Below are positions 1 through 8,638 of a DNA stretch of 64,000 nt, piece after piece; the stretch's first letter is position 1; each line of letters begins with the position of its first letter. Location: the NCBI RefSeq assembly GCF_000218895.1, contig NC_015703.1:1797501-1861500 (forward strand), written 5' to 3'. The translations under genes and the position numbers were made by a program. The stretch comes from Runella slithyformis DSM 19594 (GTDB lineage: Bacteria > Bacteroidota > Bacteroidia > Cytophagales > Spirosomataceae). The notes below the pieces were generated by a model. It was given only the letters and a program-made list of their open reading frames with translations, did no database searches and was not told the DNA's origin.

Positions 1-170
1 AGATATTGAACGCGCTTGTTTTTTTCTGAGTCAACATAATAACCTATTGCCGTACCGATCCCGACTAAGATCAAAATAAGCCACCAATTTTTCAGGACCA
101 AATCCTTGGTGTAAATCAACTTTTGAAAAATAAGCTTGGGAGAAAGTGTTACTTGTTCCTGTTGTTCCAT
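1..170 (-). CDS. Wzz-like chain-length determinant protein, N-terminal fragment
   Basis: The gene starts at the ATG whose complement is at 168-170 and runs off the left edge, so only about 56 N-terminal residues are visible. They show a short Gln/Glu-rich cytoplasmic start, then one hydrophobic helix (NWWLILILVGIGTAIGYYV), then a charged periplasmic stretch. This is the usual N-terminus of Wzz/Wzc-type polysaccharide co-polymerases. It lies 45 bp downstream of a polysaccharide export gene on the same strand, which supports the call. Whether a C-terminal kinase domain follows cannot be seen. Confidence 0.6.
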   Translation of the reverse strand, partial: MEQQEQVTLSPKLIFQKLIYTKDLVLKNWWLILILVGIGTAIGYYVDSEKNKRVQY

Positions 171-215
171 GATGCTTTTACGCCTGAAAACGTTTCTATT
201 TTTTACAGCTAACGA

Positions 216-2717
216 TTATTGATTACCCAAAACTCTAAAAGCGAGTACCGTCGTGATCAGGGTCATTAAGGTAGAAGAAATACCGATCACCGATTGTAAT
301 GCGCGTTGTGCTTCGAGCAGGTCAGACTGAGTGCGTTGCGGAATATGTATTTCTGAACCCGGTTCTACTTTAGGGTAAATATTAAAGAACATAAATTTGC
401 GCGTTCTGTCAACCGAACCATTGGGATAGATCACGTATGATTTCCGCTTCAGGGACATCCTCGTAAAGCCACCTCCCTGCGACACATAGTCCATGAATGA
501 ACTGCCGCTTTTGTATTTAACGGTTGTTGGAAACAATAATTCGCCCTGTAAACGAACCGTCTCCAATCGTTTGGGAATATCTATAATATCTCCATCCTGT
601 AAAATAATATCTTCGCGTCCGCCGGGGTTTTTCAAAATACGACCTAAGTCGATGCCGATAGCTTCCTGCTTATCTCTATCAATGCCGGCACCTACAAACT
701 GTCCTTTTTTAGCATCATCCGAAATTTCAGCTACCGCTTTGTTACGTTGTTCCAATTCTTCATCCGAAAGCGTTACTTTCCGTAATAATGTTGCACCGTT
801 TACATAGGCGTGAGCCGTCAAACCACCGGCACGGACCAATATATCCGATAGCTTTTCATCTTTATTTTTGATTCCGTGTATTCCGGGATTTACGACTTCG
901 CCCTGAATCGTAACAAACGTTTGAGGCTGATAATTAGAGGCAACTCTTACCAATATCTCATCATAAGGTTCCAATACAAAACGGGTGTCATTGCCATCAA
1001 TGGTCAAATCACGGTTTACATCAAAGGTGAATATTTCAGCAATTTGGGCCGAAACGGATTTTACGTTCACATCACGTTTACGACGCACAACCTCTATTTG
1101 AGAATTAGCAGCCGACTCCTTGAATCCTCCGGCTCTGATGATTGCATCTTCTATGGTCAAATTGGAAGTAAAGTCCAGATTCACCTCCGGGCCATTGTTT
1201 ACTTCTCCAATTACTTTAATAAAAGCCCCTTCGCGCAATTCAAACTTCGACGGAATAATGACCTGATCCTCTCGCTGCAAAATCAGATCATCTGTCTTCC
1301 CGGCCATCATGTCGATCAGATTGATGGAGATATTTTCTACCGCTAAGTCTTCACGAGTACGGATTACGTTGATACGGCCTGTAAATGCTTCTCCTGTCAG
1401 ACCTTCCGCGCTTTTCAGCAATTGAAGCAAGGTTTTATTTTGATCTAATGAATATTGTCCCGGACGAAATACCGGCCCAGTGATCGTAACCATGTTTTCA
1501 AAACGGGGAAGCAGCATTTCTGCGGTAATTTCGTCTCCGTTATTGGGCACATATTTGTTGTAGTCTCCGGTGCGGACATCTATGATACGACGCTCTTTTG
1601 TAGTAAGCCCAAGTACTTTCACACGCTCGGTATACGCATTATCTGTAAAACCTCCGGCATAGGTCAATACTTTATCCATGGTCTCATTAGGCAATAATTC
1701 ATAGAGACCCGGACGTTTTACATTTCCTTTGAGCTCCACTCGTTTGGCATATACGCCTACCTGAATGACATCATTATCCTGAAGGCGAATATCGCTGTTG
1801 AGCGTACCGTTCATTAATAATTCGTACAAGTCAAGCGTCGCAATGACTTTGTTCCTGCGAACTACCTGAATTTGACGAAATGAACCTAACTCGTTTGGAC
1901 CGCCCGTTAAATACAGCGCATTCAGGGCCGAAGAAAGCGAGGACACATTGTACGTACCCGGCGTAACTACTTCTCCAAGTACGGTGACACGGATAGTACG
2001 GATACGGCTTAAACGAATTTGGAGGTAGGTACTTGCCCCGCTGCCGGGTGCGCCCAGATTATTGTAATACGGTGCCAATCGCGTAATCAGTTCTTTTTGA
2101 GCCTGCTCAATGGTGCGCCCGCTCAGCTGAACTGTTCCAACAGGTTTTATAAACGCAAATCCATCCGAATTGACAACCATCTCAATCTGAGATTGAGAGT
2201 ACCCATAAATATATGCCGTCAGCTCGTCTCCCGGCCCAATGGTATAATCACGGGGAGTAGCGATATTTTCAGAAGGTGCAAAATCTATTTTTGAATTATT
2301 AAAAAGTTGATTCCCAAAAATCTTGCGACGTATTTTTGCCAGCTCAGCCTGACGGTACGCTTCTTCTGCATCTTCCGGAGTTGCTTTTTCATCTTTTATT
2401 TCCTTCGCTTTCTCATCCTGAGTCAATACAGCTTTAGGATCGGCAGATTTTTTAATGTCAGTCCTTTTTTCTACATTTTGTGGAGTGGTTGGCACAGTTG
2501 TTTGATTTCCTGCCCGGACAGGCTGGCCCGCAGCAGAAGGGGCTGTAGGTTGACCTTGAGCAGGAGCTCCTGTTGAGCCCGAGCCTGTTGAACCCGCCCC
2601 GGCTCCGGCAGGTGTTTGAGCTTTCAATAGGCTAATGGTGACAAAAAATATCAGGCAGACGTGCGAAATGGCGCGTTGGACACTTGAAACTGAGAAACTT
2701 CCAAAAAAATTCTTCAT
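216..2717 (-). CDS. Polysaccharide export outer-membrane protein with multiple SLBB domains (Wza-like)
   Basis: An 833-residue secreted protein, probably the outer-membrane exit channel for a surface polysaccharide. A signal peptide covers about residues 1-33, followed by a Gly/Pro/Thr/Lys-rich low-complexity linker to about 120. A Poly_export domain begins near YTIGPGDELTAYIYG at about 157. Six SLBB-like repeats follow, recognisable by V-x-G-x-V-x-x-P-G and a later (A/G)GG(F/L/P). A hydrophobic helix (VIGISSTLMTLITTVLAF) lies near the C-terminus, where Wza has its membrane-spanning helix. It is more than twice the length of E. coli Wza, as is common in Bacteroidota. It is probably co-transcribed with the Wzz-like gene 45 bp downstream. 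The family call is firm; the exported polymer is unknown. Confidence 0.9.
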   Translation of the reverse strand: MKNFFGSFSVSSVQRAISHVCLIFFVTISLLKAQTPAGAGAGSTGSGSTGAPAQGQPTAPSAAGQPVRAGNQTTVPTTPQNVEKRTDIKKSADPKAVLTQDEKAKEIKDEKATPEDAEEAYRQAELAKIRRKIFGNQLFNNSKIDFAPSENIATPRDYTIGPGDELTAYIYGYSQSQIEMVVNSDGFAFIKPVGTVQLSGRTIEQAQKELITRLAPYYNNLGAPGSGASTYLQIRLSRIRTIRVTVLGEVVTPGTYNVSSLSSALNALYLTGGPNELGSFRQIQVVRRNKVIATLDLYELLMNGTLNSDIRLQDNDVIQVGVYAKRVELKGNVKRPGLYELLPNETMDKVLTYAGGFTDNAYTERVKVLGLTTKERRIIDVRTGDYNKYVPNNGDEITAEMLLPRFENMVTITGPVFRPGQYSLDQNKTLLQLLKSAEGLTGEAFTGRINVIRTREDLAVENISINLIDMMAGKTDDLILQREDQVIIPSKFELREGAFIKVIGEVNNGPEVNLDFTSNLTIEDAIIRAGGFKESAANSQIEVVRRKRDVNVKSVSAQIAEIFTFDVNRDLTIDGNDTRFVLEPYDEILVRVASNYQPQTFVTIQGEVVNPGIHGIKNKDEKLSDILVRAGGLTAHAYVNGATLLRKVTLSDEELEQRNKAVAEISDDAKKGQFVGAGIDRDKQEAIGIDLGRILKNPGGREDIILQDGDIIDIPKRLETVRLQGELLFPTTVKYKSGSSFMDYVSQGGGFTRMSLKRKSYVIYPNGSVDRTRKFMFFNIYPKVEPGSEIHIPQRTQSDLLEAQRALQSVIGISSTLMTLITTVLAFRVLGNQ

Positions 2718-3154
2718 GAAATTATGTTCAAAACAAAATTCTTAGATTCTGATTAACAATACCTTAACATTTTTACAAAGCCAATCATATGTAAGAACGA
2801 AATTGGCCGACAAAGTAACGCAACTTTTTGTGTTTTTTAAACTTTTTTCTTTTTTACGGCCATTTTCGCGGCTTATCGTATAATTTTTCCGATATTTTCA
2901 TTTCTTAAATTCTGTGTTTTTCTGTTTCGGGAATGATAATGATCAATCTTAGTCAGTTAGACAAATCTACTTTAAATAAAAAGAACTTTGTTTTACAAAG
3001 TAACTGGAATTTATCCAATTCCTGCAAATTTTTGCGAATAAAAATTTTGTAAACACGGTTTTTCATCCTTCAAACGTTGTATTTAGTGTATTAAAAATCG
3101 TAATTTGTGACCATGAGCGTAGTAAAAGCGTTTTATAATTCATAATCAACACTA
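2718..3154. other. AT-rich divergent intergenic region between the export gene and parE
   Basis: 437 bp without a convincing gene, separating two divergent genes, so it should hold both promoters. I found no exact TAnnTTTG element at a sensible distance from parE; the closest is TAATTTG near 3102-3108, one base short. Two small perfect inverted repeats lie side by side: ACTTTGT-TTT-ACAAAGT at 2985-3001 and GGAATT-TATCC-AATTCC at 3006-3022. Either could be an operator or chance in AT-rich DNA. Confidence 0.5.
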
Positions 3155-5053
3155 ATGGCAGAAGAAGTAAAATACGACGAAAGCAGTATTCGATCTCTTG
3201 ATTGGAAAGAGCATATTCGACTCCGTCCGGGAATGTATATCGGAAAACTTGGCGATGGCTCAGCAGCGGATGATGGGATATATGTATTAGTAAAAGAAAT
3301 CATTGACAATTCTATTGACGAGCATACCATGGGTCATGGGAAGACAATAGAAATAAAGATCATGGAACACCGCGTTGAAGTTCGTGACTATGGTCGGGGA
3401 ATTCCTTTGGGGAAATTGGTCGATTGCGTTTCAAAGATCAATACCGGCGGAAAATACGATTCCGGAGCTTTCCAAAAATCAGTCGGACTCAATGGCGTAG
3501 GGACCAAAGCGGTAAACGCCCTGTCCAATTACTTTAAAGTTCAATCGTTTCGAGAAGGTAAAACCCGTTGGGTAGAATTCCGTAAGGGAGAGATTCTGGT
3601 GGAATCGGAGGAGGAAACCACCACCCAACGTAACGGTACATACATGATCTTTGAGCCGGATAATACGATCTTCAAACACTACCACTATATCCCTCAATTT
3701 TTAGAAAACCTGATTTGGAACTATTGCTATTTGAATGCCGGGTTAACCATTAATTTCAATGGGCAAAAGTTTATTTCTCAAAACGGCTTGCTGGATCTTT
3801 TACGGAACAAAACCGATGAAGATGCCATCCGGTACCCTATCATCCATCTCAAAGGCGGTGATATTGAGATTGCCCTTACGCACGGCAACCAATACGGTGA
3901 GGAATATTATTCTTTTGTCAATGGCCAATATACCACACAGGGAGGCACCCACTTAGCAGCCTTCCGGCAGTCGTTGGTCGATACCGTTCGCGAGCACTTT
4001 AACAAAGATTACGCCGTTGAAGATGTGCGTGCCTCCATCATTGCGGCCGTCAGTGTGCGGGTACAGGAACCGGTCTTTGAATCACAGACCAAGACCAAAC
4101 TGGGCTCCAATAACATTTCTCCCGATCCCAACAGTCCGACCATTCGTACGTTTGTCAACGACTTCCTGAAGGCAAAGCTGGACAATTTCCTTCACATGAA
4201 CCCCTCCGTGCGGGAAGCCATGAAGAAACGTATTGAGCAGTCAGAGCGTGAAAGGAAAGAATTGGCAGGAATCAAAAAATTGGCCAATGAACGCGCCAAA
4301 AAAGCCAACCTGCACAACAAAAAACTGCGCGATTGTCGCAACCACCTGCCGGATGCAAAATCAGAAGACCGTTACGAAACCACTCTTTTTATTACCGAAG
4401 GGGATTCTGCCAGCGGCTCCATTACCAAATCCCGCAATGTACAAACCCAAGCGGTCTTCAGTTTACGCGGGAAGCCGCTCAACTGTTTTGGCATGACCAA
4501 AAAAGTGGTGTACGAAAATGAAGAATTTAATCTTCTCCAACACGCACTTGACATTGAAGATGGGCTGGAAAATCTGCGTTATAATCGCATCGTCATTGCC
4601 ACCGACGCCGATGTCGACGGTATGCACATTCGTTTGCTGATGCTGACGTTCTTCCTGCAATTTTTCCCCGATCTGGTGCGGAACGGACACGTGTATATTT
4701 TGCAAACACCTTTGTTCAGGGTACGTAATCCCCGCAATCATAAGGAAACCATTTATTGCTACAGCGACGACGAACGGCTGAAAGCCATCAAAAAATTGGG
4801 GGGTGGAAAAAAGGTGGAAATCACTCGATTTAAAGGTTTGGGAGAGATTTCTCCGGATGAATTTGGCCGTTTTATTGGTGAGAGTATGCGTATTGAGCCC
4901 GTCATTTTGGACAAAGAGGCAACGATTCCCAAATTATTGAGCTATTATATGGGCAAAAACACACCTGACCGTCAACGCTTTATCATTGATAACCTGCGTA
5001 TCGAAAAAGATATTGTAGAAGAAGAGGTAATAGCGGCCGTAGCGGCGGCTTAA
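3155..5053 (+). CDS. parE: DNA topoisomerase IV subunit B
   Basis: The ATPase subunit of a type IIA topoisomerase, which with ParC separates daughter chromosomes. The 632 residues contain a GHKL ATPase domain ([10 protein letters not shown] near 21, [10 protein letters not shown] near 48, GRGIP, and [15 protein letters not shown] as the ATP lid). A transducer domain follows, then a TOPRIM domain with EGDSA (Glu at about 415) and DADVDG (Asp at about 484, 486 and 488), then a short tail. It lacks the extra insertion typical of long GyrB proteins, and the overall pattern matches the ParE group of Bacteroidota. parC is not next door: an IS lies 9 bp after the stop codon. Confusion with GyrB is the main alternative. 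Confidence 0.9.
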   Translation: MAEEVKYDESSIRSLDWKEHIRLRPGMYIGKLGDGSAADDGIYVLVKEIIDNSIDEHTMGHGKTIEIKIMEHRVEVRDYGRGIPLGKLVDCVSKINTGGKYDSGAFQKSVGLNGVGTKAVNALSNYFKVQSFREGKTRWVEFRKGEILVESEEETTTQRNGTYMIFEPDNTIFKHYHYIPQFLENLIWNYCYLNAGLTINFNGQKFISQNGLLDLLRNKTDEDAIRYPIIHLKGGDIEIALTHGNQYGEEYYSFVNGQYTTQGGTHLAAFRQSLVDTVREHFNKDYAVEDVRASIIAAVSVRVQEPVFESQTKTKLGSNNISPDPNSPTIRTFVNDFLKAKLDNFLHMNPSVREAMKKRIEQSERERKELAGIKKLANERAKKANLHNKKLRDCRNHLPDAKSEDRYETTLFITEGDSASGSITKSRNVQTQAVFSLRGKPLNCFGMTKKVVYENEEFNLLQHALDIEDGLENLRYNRIVIATDADVDGMHIRLLMLTFFLQFFPDLVRNGHVYILQTPLFRVRNPRNHKETIYCYSDDERLKAIKKLGGGKKVEITRFKGLGEISPDEFGRFIGESMRIEPVILDKEATIPKLLSYYMGKNTPDRQRFIIDNLRIEKDIVEEEVIAAVAAA

Positions 5054-5062
5054 CCCAAAACC

Positions 5063-5089
5063 AAACAAACATGAGTCATCCCGAAGTTT
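5063..5089. repeat. IS left terminal inverted repeat (27 bp)
   Basis: A perfect inverted match to 6490-6516. The core is ATGAGTCATCCCGAAGTTT, preceded outside by AAACAAAC. The outermost 8 bp could belong to a palindromic target and not to the element; another genomic copy would settle this. Confidence 0.8.
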
Positions 5090-6422
5090 GGCAAGCGCAA
5101 CAAGCAGTGTAAAGCACGTGGGAGATGGCGAGTCTTAATCTGTAAATCGGTATCGAAGCGTTTCGGTACCGATTTCCTGTTCTATGGCACCAATGTCTGA
5201 GAAAAAGCGGAATCCAATGGCTCCAATTTCTCAATAACATCAGCAGAAAATCATAGACTAATGCTACAATAGCAAGTAATTTGAGTCTATTTTCCCAGAA
5301 CCAAAGCCTGGGTGACTCCATACCCAATTCGGCTTTACTACATCTAAAGGTTTGCTCTATATTCCAGCGATGCATATAAGAATGACACATCTCCCAAGCC
5401 AATCGAGTATTGGTAATGGCAATGGAGGTTAGCAGATACATAGGGGGCTGTAAACTTTTTTTGTCACGTACGATAATGAGCCATAGGGATTTATCTTTGA
5501 AATCAGCGTGAGTGACCTGTGTGTAAGCGATCGTGACATACTTACTGATTTTGCGTTGGTTATCACGAAGCATTTTACGCCCCACTGCTTTGAAAGAGCG
5601 AGCTAATAAATGAGTCTGTTTGGTTCCTTTTTCAGAATGGCATAATAGATGTGTTTTCTTCCAACGAACTAAAAAGTCCTGTTTAAACTCATTCATCCAT
5701 TCAATCGTCCAGGCATTGGCATAACCTCGGTCTAACACATGCAGAACGCTGCTTCCAATGGTTTTATGGAGCTTTTTGAGCATCCGAAAGATAATGTTGG
5801 TCCCTACTTCCTGATATTTACCCCTTGATGTCCACCAACTCATCTGACATACACTTGGAGTTTGTCCCAAAGCTGACAAAAGGGTAGCTGTCCAATGAAA
5901 GCCGGGCACACAAATGCGTTGAGTAGGTGGCTTATAAAAGCCTTTTCTTATTTTGGTCAATCTTTTGCCTTTACTGCTTTCCACACTGCATAAGCCTTCC
6001 AAAAACCATGATTCACTCTTTTCAATCTTACTCTCATCCCACAGCAGTAAAGGACGTTGACCATTGGATTGTAAGGACTTAATTCGCTCACGGCTACGTT
6101 CAAAGAAAAAGTCATCAATCAATGTGGAAGACCATTTTTTACATCGAAGTAAATTGCTGATACGCTTCGTACCCGCCGGGGCGTGCGATAATCCACAAAT
6201 ATACCCGCCTAACTCGCTCAATAACAGCCCCATCCTGTTGTGACGAAACACCAATATCGCCATAAATAAGTCATAGAATGTACTCACCAAACGAGTATCA
6301 ATCAGGGCATCTAAGCGAAGTTGAAGTGGGTGAAGATACCGATGCCCCCGTTCTAAAATGAAGTCTGAAGCTCTTGACTTTGAAGCGTTTTTATCCTTGT
6401 TTTGCAGTATTGTTCTGAACAT
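5076..6422 (-). CDS. IS4-family DDE transposase
   Basis: A 448-residue transposase that cuts and joins the element's ends. The catalytic triad is visible: Asp129 in LLLWDES, Asp231 in VLDRGYA, and Glu356 within the IS4 signature Y349-x2-R352-x3-E356-x6-K363. The length is normal for the family and there is no frameshift or internal stop, so it may be active. A strong Shine-Dalgarno (GGAGG, 8 nt before the ATG) is present, which is unusual among the genes here. It lies inside a long hairpin that may limit translation from read-through transcripts. Confidence 0.93.
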   Translation of the reverse strand: MFRTILQNKDKNASKSRASDFILERGHRYLHPLQLRLDALIDTRLVSTFYDLFMAILVFRHNRMGLLLSELGGYICGLSHAPAGTKRISNLLRCKKWSSTLIDDFFFERSRERIKSLQSNGQRPLLLWDESKIEKSESWFLEGLCSVESSKGKRLTKIRKGFYKPPTQRICVPGFHWTATLLSALGQTPSVCQMSWWTSRGKYQEVGTNIIFRMLKKLHKTIGSSVLHVLDRGYANAWTIEWMNEFKQDFLVRWKKTHLLCHSEKGTKQTHLLARSFKAVGRKMLRDNQRKISKYVTIAYTQVTHADFKDKSLWLIIVRDKKSLQPPMYLLTSIAITNTRLAWEMCHSYMHRWNIEQTFRCSKAELGMESPRLWFWENRLKLLAIVALVYDFLLMLLRNWSHWIPLFLRHWCHRTGNRYRNASIPIYRLRLAISHVLYTACCACQTSG

Positions 6423-6483
6423 AAAAAGACCTCCCTGTTTTTGAGTTTGTAGTGACTCTCAAAATTACAAGGAGGTTCTTTTT
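6423..6483 (-). promoter_or_regulatory. Hairpin masking the transposase ribosome binding site
   Basis: In the transposase sense strand, AAAAAG-A-ACCTCC (complement of 6471-6483) can pair with GGAGGT-CTTTTT (complement of 6423-6434), with one bulged A. Inside it TTTTGAG pairs with CTCAAAA (6458-6464 and 6439-6445). The outer stem buries the Shine-Dalgarno. This resembles the protection against outside transcription known for IS10 and IS50. Function is inferred from base pairing only. Confidence 0.55.
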
Positions 6484-6489
6484 TACCCT

Positions 6490-6516
6490 AAACTTCGGGA
6501 TGACTCATGTTTGTTT
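6490..6516. repeat. IS right terminal inverted repeat (27 bp)
   Basis: A perfect inverted partner of 5063-5089. It overlaps two of the three bases of the gldG stop codon (6515-6517), so if all 27 bp are IS sequence, the element supplies the last two bases of that stop. Confidence 0.8.
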
Positions 6517-8146
6517 ATGCCGCATATTTGCGCTTTCGTATCCACTGCCAGGCTCCGCCCAGAAGCCCGATCAACACCAAAGGTGCGAGCAAATTAAGCA
6601 GTTGCCACTGCATCCGCTCTTCTTTCAATCTGATTTTGTCCAGCGGGCGCAGTGTTACCTGTTTATTACGCGCGGTGATTAACCCTTCGGGATCCATCAT
6701 GTAGTCAATGGCGTACAGTATAAAATCCTTATTGGCAAAAGTTTTTCCGGACAACCGATCGTATCCCAACGGGAAAGGAGCCTCACGGGCATAATCAATG
6801 TCGTTGACCAATAGATCCCCGTCTGAAACGACGAGCACTTTGGCCGGCTTTCCTTGGCCTATAAAAGTACTCATATGCGGGTCATTGGGCAACAGGCGAT
6901 TGTTGTATAGTGATGAAAACGAACCTTCCAACAGGGTAGCCACACTTTTCACCCCGGCATTGTATTCCCTCGGGTCGGGTTGCCGGCGCGCTTCGTTGTA
7001 GGCCACCAATACCGGCGCTTTAAGGAGTTTGGTATATTGAGAAGTAAGTAAAAGCGGTGTTTTCGTAATACCCGGCGCTTCGACCGTATCAATGGTACTG
7101 GGAAAACGAGTGTATACCGCATCCAGATTTCGGACAATCGGATGTTTACCGAAATTGTTGATCAACGGAAAAAACCGCCAAGGCATCGGTTTGATTTGTG
7201 GTTTATCTCCCATGTTCCCCACATTAAGCGGGAGCATGGCGCAGCTGAGGTCTTTCACCAGGTTTTGATTGATCCGACATCCGTATTTGAAGAGCAAGTC
7301 ATCTAAATTCAGCTCAGAAGGCTGGGCAAAGGTTCCCTCGAGGCTTACACTGTCTACCCGCGCACCGTCGGCAAAAAGCACCAGCTTTCCGCCACGCATC
7401 ACAAATTGGTCGAGCCGGTATTTTTCTTCTTCCGTAAAAGGCAAATCAGGTTTCGGAATAATGAGCATGTCCCCTTTTTCCCAGGAGTCGGGATTCTGTA
7501 CGTCGAAGTACAGGTCATAGTTTTGCTGAAGCGTAGCCAATAAATCCGAGAAGCGCGGCGGCGGCACTTTTGTATGACCTACCAGGATACCGATTCGTTT
7601 GTGTTCTTTCAGGGTAAGGCGGCGAATAGCCGAAGCAAGCTCAAACTCCACTCCTTCATACGACTGATTCAATCGTTCTTCAGAAGACGCCGCCTGATTT
7701 CCTTTTAACAACTGTACGGGATATTCCTTTCCTTCGTACACCAGCATCGCTCCCGGAAATACCAGCCGCTCGGTGCGTTTGCCATCTTCATTGGCAAACA
7801 AATTGGTAGGAATGAGCCCTTTCTGTACCAATTCTTCCTGTAATTTAGGATCATTGGGTTCAATAAACCGATACGCAATGTTGCTGCCGGCATAATCAGA
7901 GAACGACTCCAGCGTTTCCTGAACAGCCCGCTCGAGTCGTTCAAATCCGGCAGGAAACTCGCCCGTCAGATATACTTTGATCACTACCTGCCCGTCCAGA
8001 CTTTGGAGTAATCGTTTGGTAGCATCGGAAATTGTGTAGCGTTTTTCCCGGGTTAAATCCCAGCGAAAAAAGACAAATGAGGCCAATACATTCAGCCCGA
8101 CAACAGCAATCAGGAAAAAAGCGATTTTGATAATTCGTTGTTTCAT
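6515..8146 (-). CDS. gldG: GldG, gliding-motility ABC transporter auxiliary component
   Basis: A 543-residue membrane protein of the GldG family, thought to work with GldF (permease) and GldA (ATPase) in gliding of Bacteroidota. It has an N-terminal membrane helix (about 7-27), then the characteristic RWDLTREKRYTIS segment near 29-41. A long extracytoplasmic ABC-type domain follows (IGILVGHTK near 188), then a C-terminal helix (LLNLLAPLVLIGLLGGAWQW) and a short basic tail. Length is normal for the family. gldF, often directly upstream, is not here; the upstream gene is a DUF486 protein 59 bp away. The 3' end touches the IS, so the last residues could differ from relatives. Confidence 0.88.
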   Translation of the reverse strand: MKQRIIKIAFFLIAVVGLNVLASFVFFRWDLTREKRYTISDATKRLLQSLDGQVVIKVYLTGEFPAGFERLERAVQETLESFSDYAGSNIAYRFIEPNDPKLQEELVQKGLIPTNLFANEDGKRTERLVFPGAMLVYEGKEYPVQLLKGNQAASSEERLNQSYEGVEFELASAIRRLTLKEHKRIGILVGHTKVPPPRFSDLLATLQQNYDLYFDVQNPDSWEKGDMLIIPKPDLPFTEEEKYRLDQFVMRGGKLVLFADGARVDSVSLEGTFAQPSELNLDDLLFKYGCRINQNLVKDLSCAMLPLNVGNMGDKPQIKPMPWRFFPLINNFGKHPIVRNLDAVYTRFPSTIDTVEAPGITKTPLLLTSQYTKLLKAPVLVAYNEARRQPDPREYNAGVKSVATLLEGSFSSLYNNRLLPNDPHMSTFIGQGKPAKVLVVSDGDLLVNDIDYAREAPFPLGYDRLSGKTFANKDFILYAIDYMMDPEGLITARNKQVTLRPLDKIRLKEERMQWQLLNLLAPLVLIGLLGGAWQWIRKRKYAA

Positions 8147-8205
8147 TCAAAAGAGAATAAACAATTGATAATTAAACAGTTAAAACTTTATTTTCAAAAA
8201 AGGGG

Positions 8206-8535
8206 TTACCATTTTTTAAAAATAAAAAAGACGGCCAAAATGATGAAGCCAAAACCGACCAGATAATTCCAGCGCACTTCTTCTTTGAGATAAAAAACGG
8301 CAAATCCCACAAAAATGGTCAAACTCACTACTTCCTGAATCGTTTTAAGTTCGAAGGCATTGAATTGATACGAACCGATGCGATTGGCCGGAACGGCGAT
8401 ACAGTACTCAAAAAATGCAATGAGCCAACTGATCAAAATTACTTTCCAGAGGGAGGTTTCTTTGTATTTCAAATGCCAATACCAAGCCGTAGTCATAAAC
8501 AGATTTGATAAAAACAGCAGTAATGTAGTGTGCAT
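8206..8535 (-). CDS. DUF486 / DMT-superfamily small membrane protein
   Basis: About 109 residues with four hydrophobic segments, ending in a hydrophobic run and KKW. Motifs such as FMTTAWYWHLKY, FEYCIAVPANRIG and FELKTIQEVVSL are typical of the DUF486 family, a half-size relative of drug/metabolite transporters. No substrate is known. I chose the ATG at 8533-8535 (MHTTLLLFLSN) over a longer reading frame from 8598, because a TAnnTTTG promoter element sits at 8555-8562, downstream of the longer start, and because family members are about this length. Confidence 0.82.
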   Translation of the reverse strand: MHTTLLLFLSNLFMTTAWYWHLKYKETSLWKVILISWLIAFFEYCIAVPANRIGSYQFNAFELKTIQEVVSLTIFVGFAVFYLKEEVRWNYLVGFGFIILAVFFIFKKW

Positions 8536-8554
8536 ACTTATAACAATGTTAGGG

Positions 8555-8562
8555 CAAAGATA
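8555..8562 (-). promoter_or_regulatory. Bacteroidota -7 promoter element for the DUF486 gene
   Basis: On the minus strand this reads TATCTTTG, matching TAnnTTTG, 19 nt before the chosen ATG. No TTTG is found at the expected -33 distance, so the promoter may be weak. Confidence 0.55.
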
Positions 8563-8570
8563 CAGTAAAG

Positions 8571-8609
8571 AAAAAGCGTTAGCTGATTTTTTGACCAACT
8601 AACGCTTTT
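8571..8609 (-). terminator. Intrinsic terminator after the nagB-like gene
   Basis: An 11-bp perfect stem (AAAAGCGTTAG at 8572-8582 with CTAACGCTTTT at 8599-8609), a 16-nt loop, and on the minus strand a T-rich tail ending the stem. It lies between the stop at 8639 and the promoter of the next gene, so it separates the two transcription units. Confidence 0.75.
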
Positions 8610-8638
8610 CAGTATGTAAAATTTTATCCTGTTGTTCT

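Larger units (their letters stand above)
5063..6516 (-). mobile_element. Complete IS4-type insertion sequence
   Basis: A 1454-bp element bounded by 27-bp perfect terminal inverted repeats (5063-5089 and 6490-6516), carrying one intact DDE transposase. It sits between the 3' ends of parE and gldG. No direct target duplication is obvious outside the repeats. ATGAGTCAT at 5071-5079 and ATGACTCAT at 6500-6508 could be a diverged duplication, but they match exactly as inverted repeats, so I treat them as part of the ends. Lack of decay in the gene suggests recent insertion. Confidence 0.85.

Noticed and set aside
5071-6508. ATGAGTCAT / ATGACTCAT as target-site duplication of the IS
   Set aside because: They differ at the centre base as direct repeats but match exactly as inverted repeats, so they belong to the IS ends.
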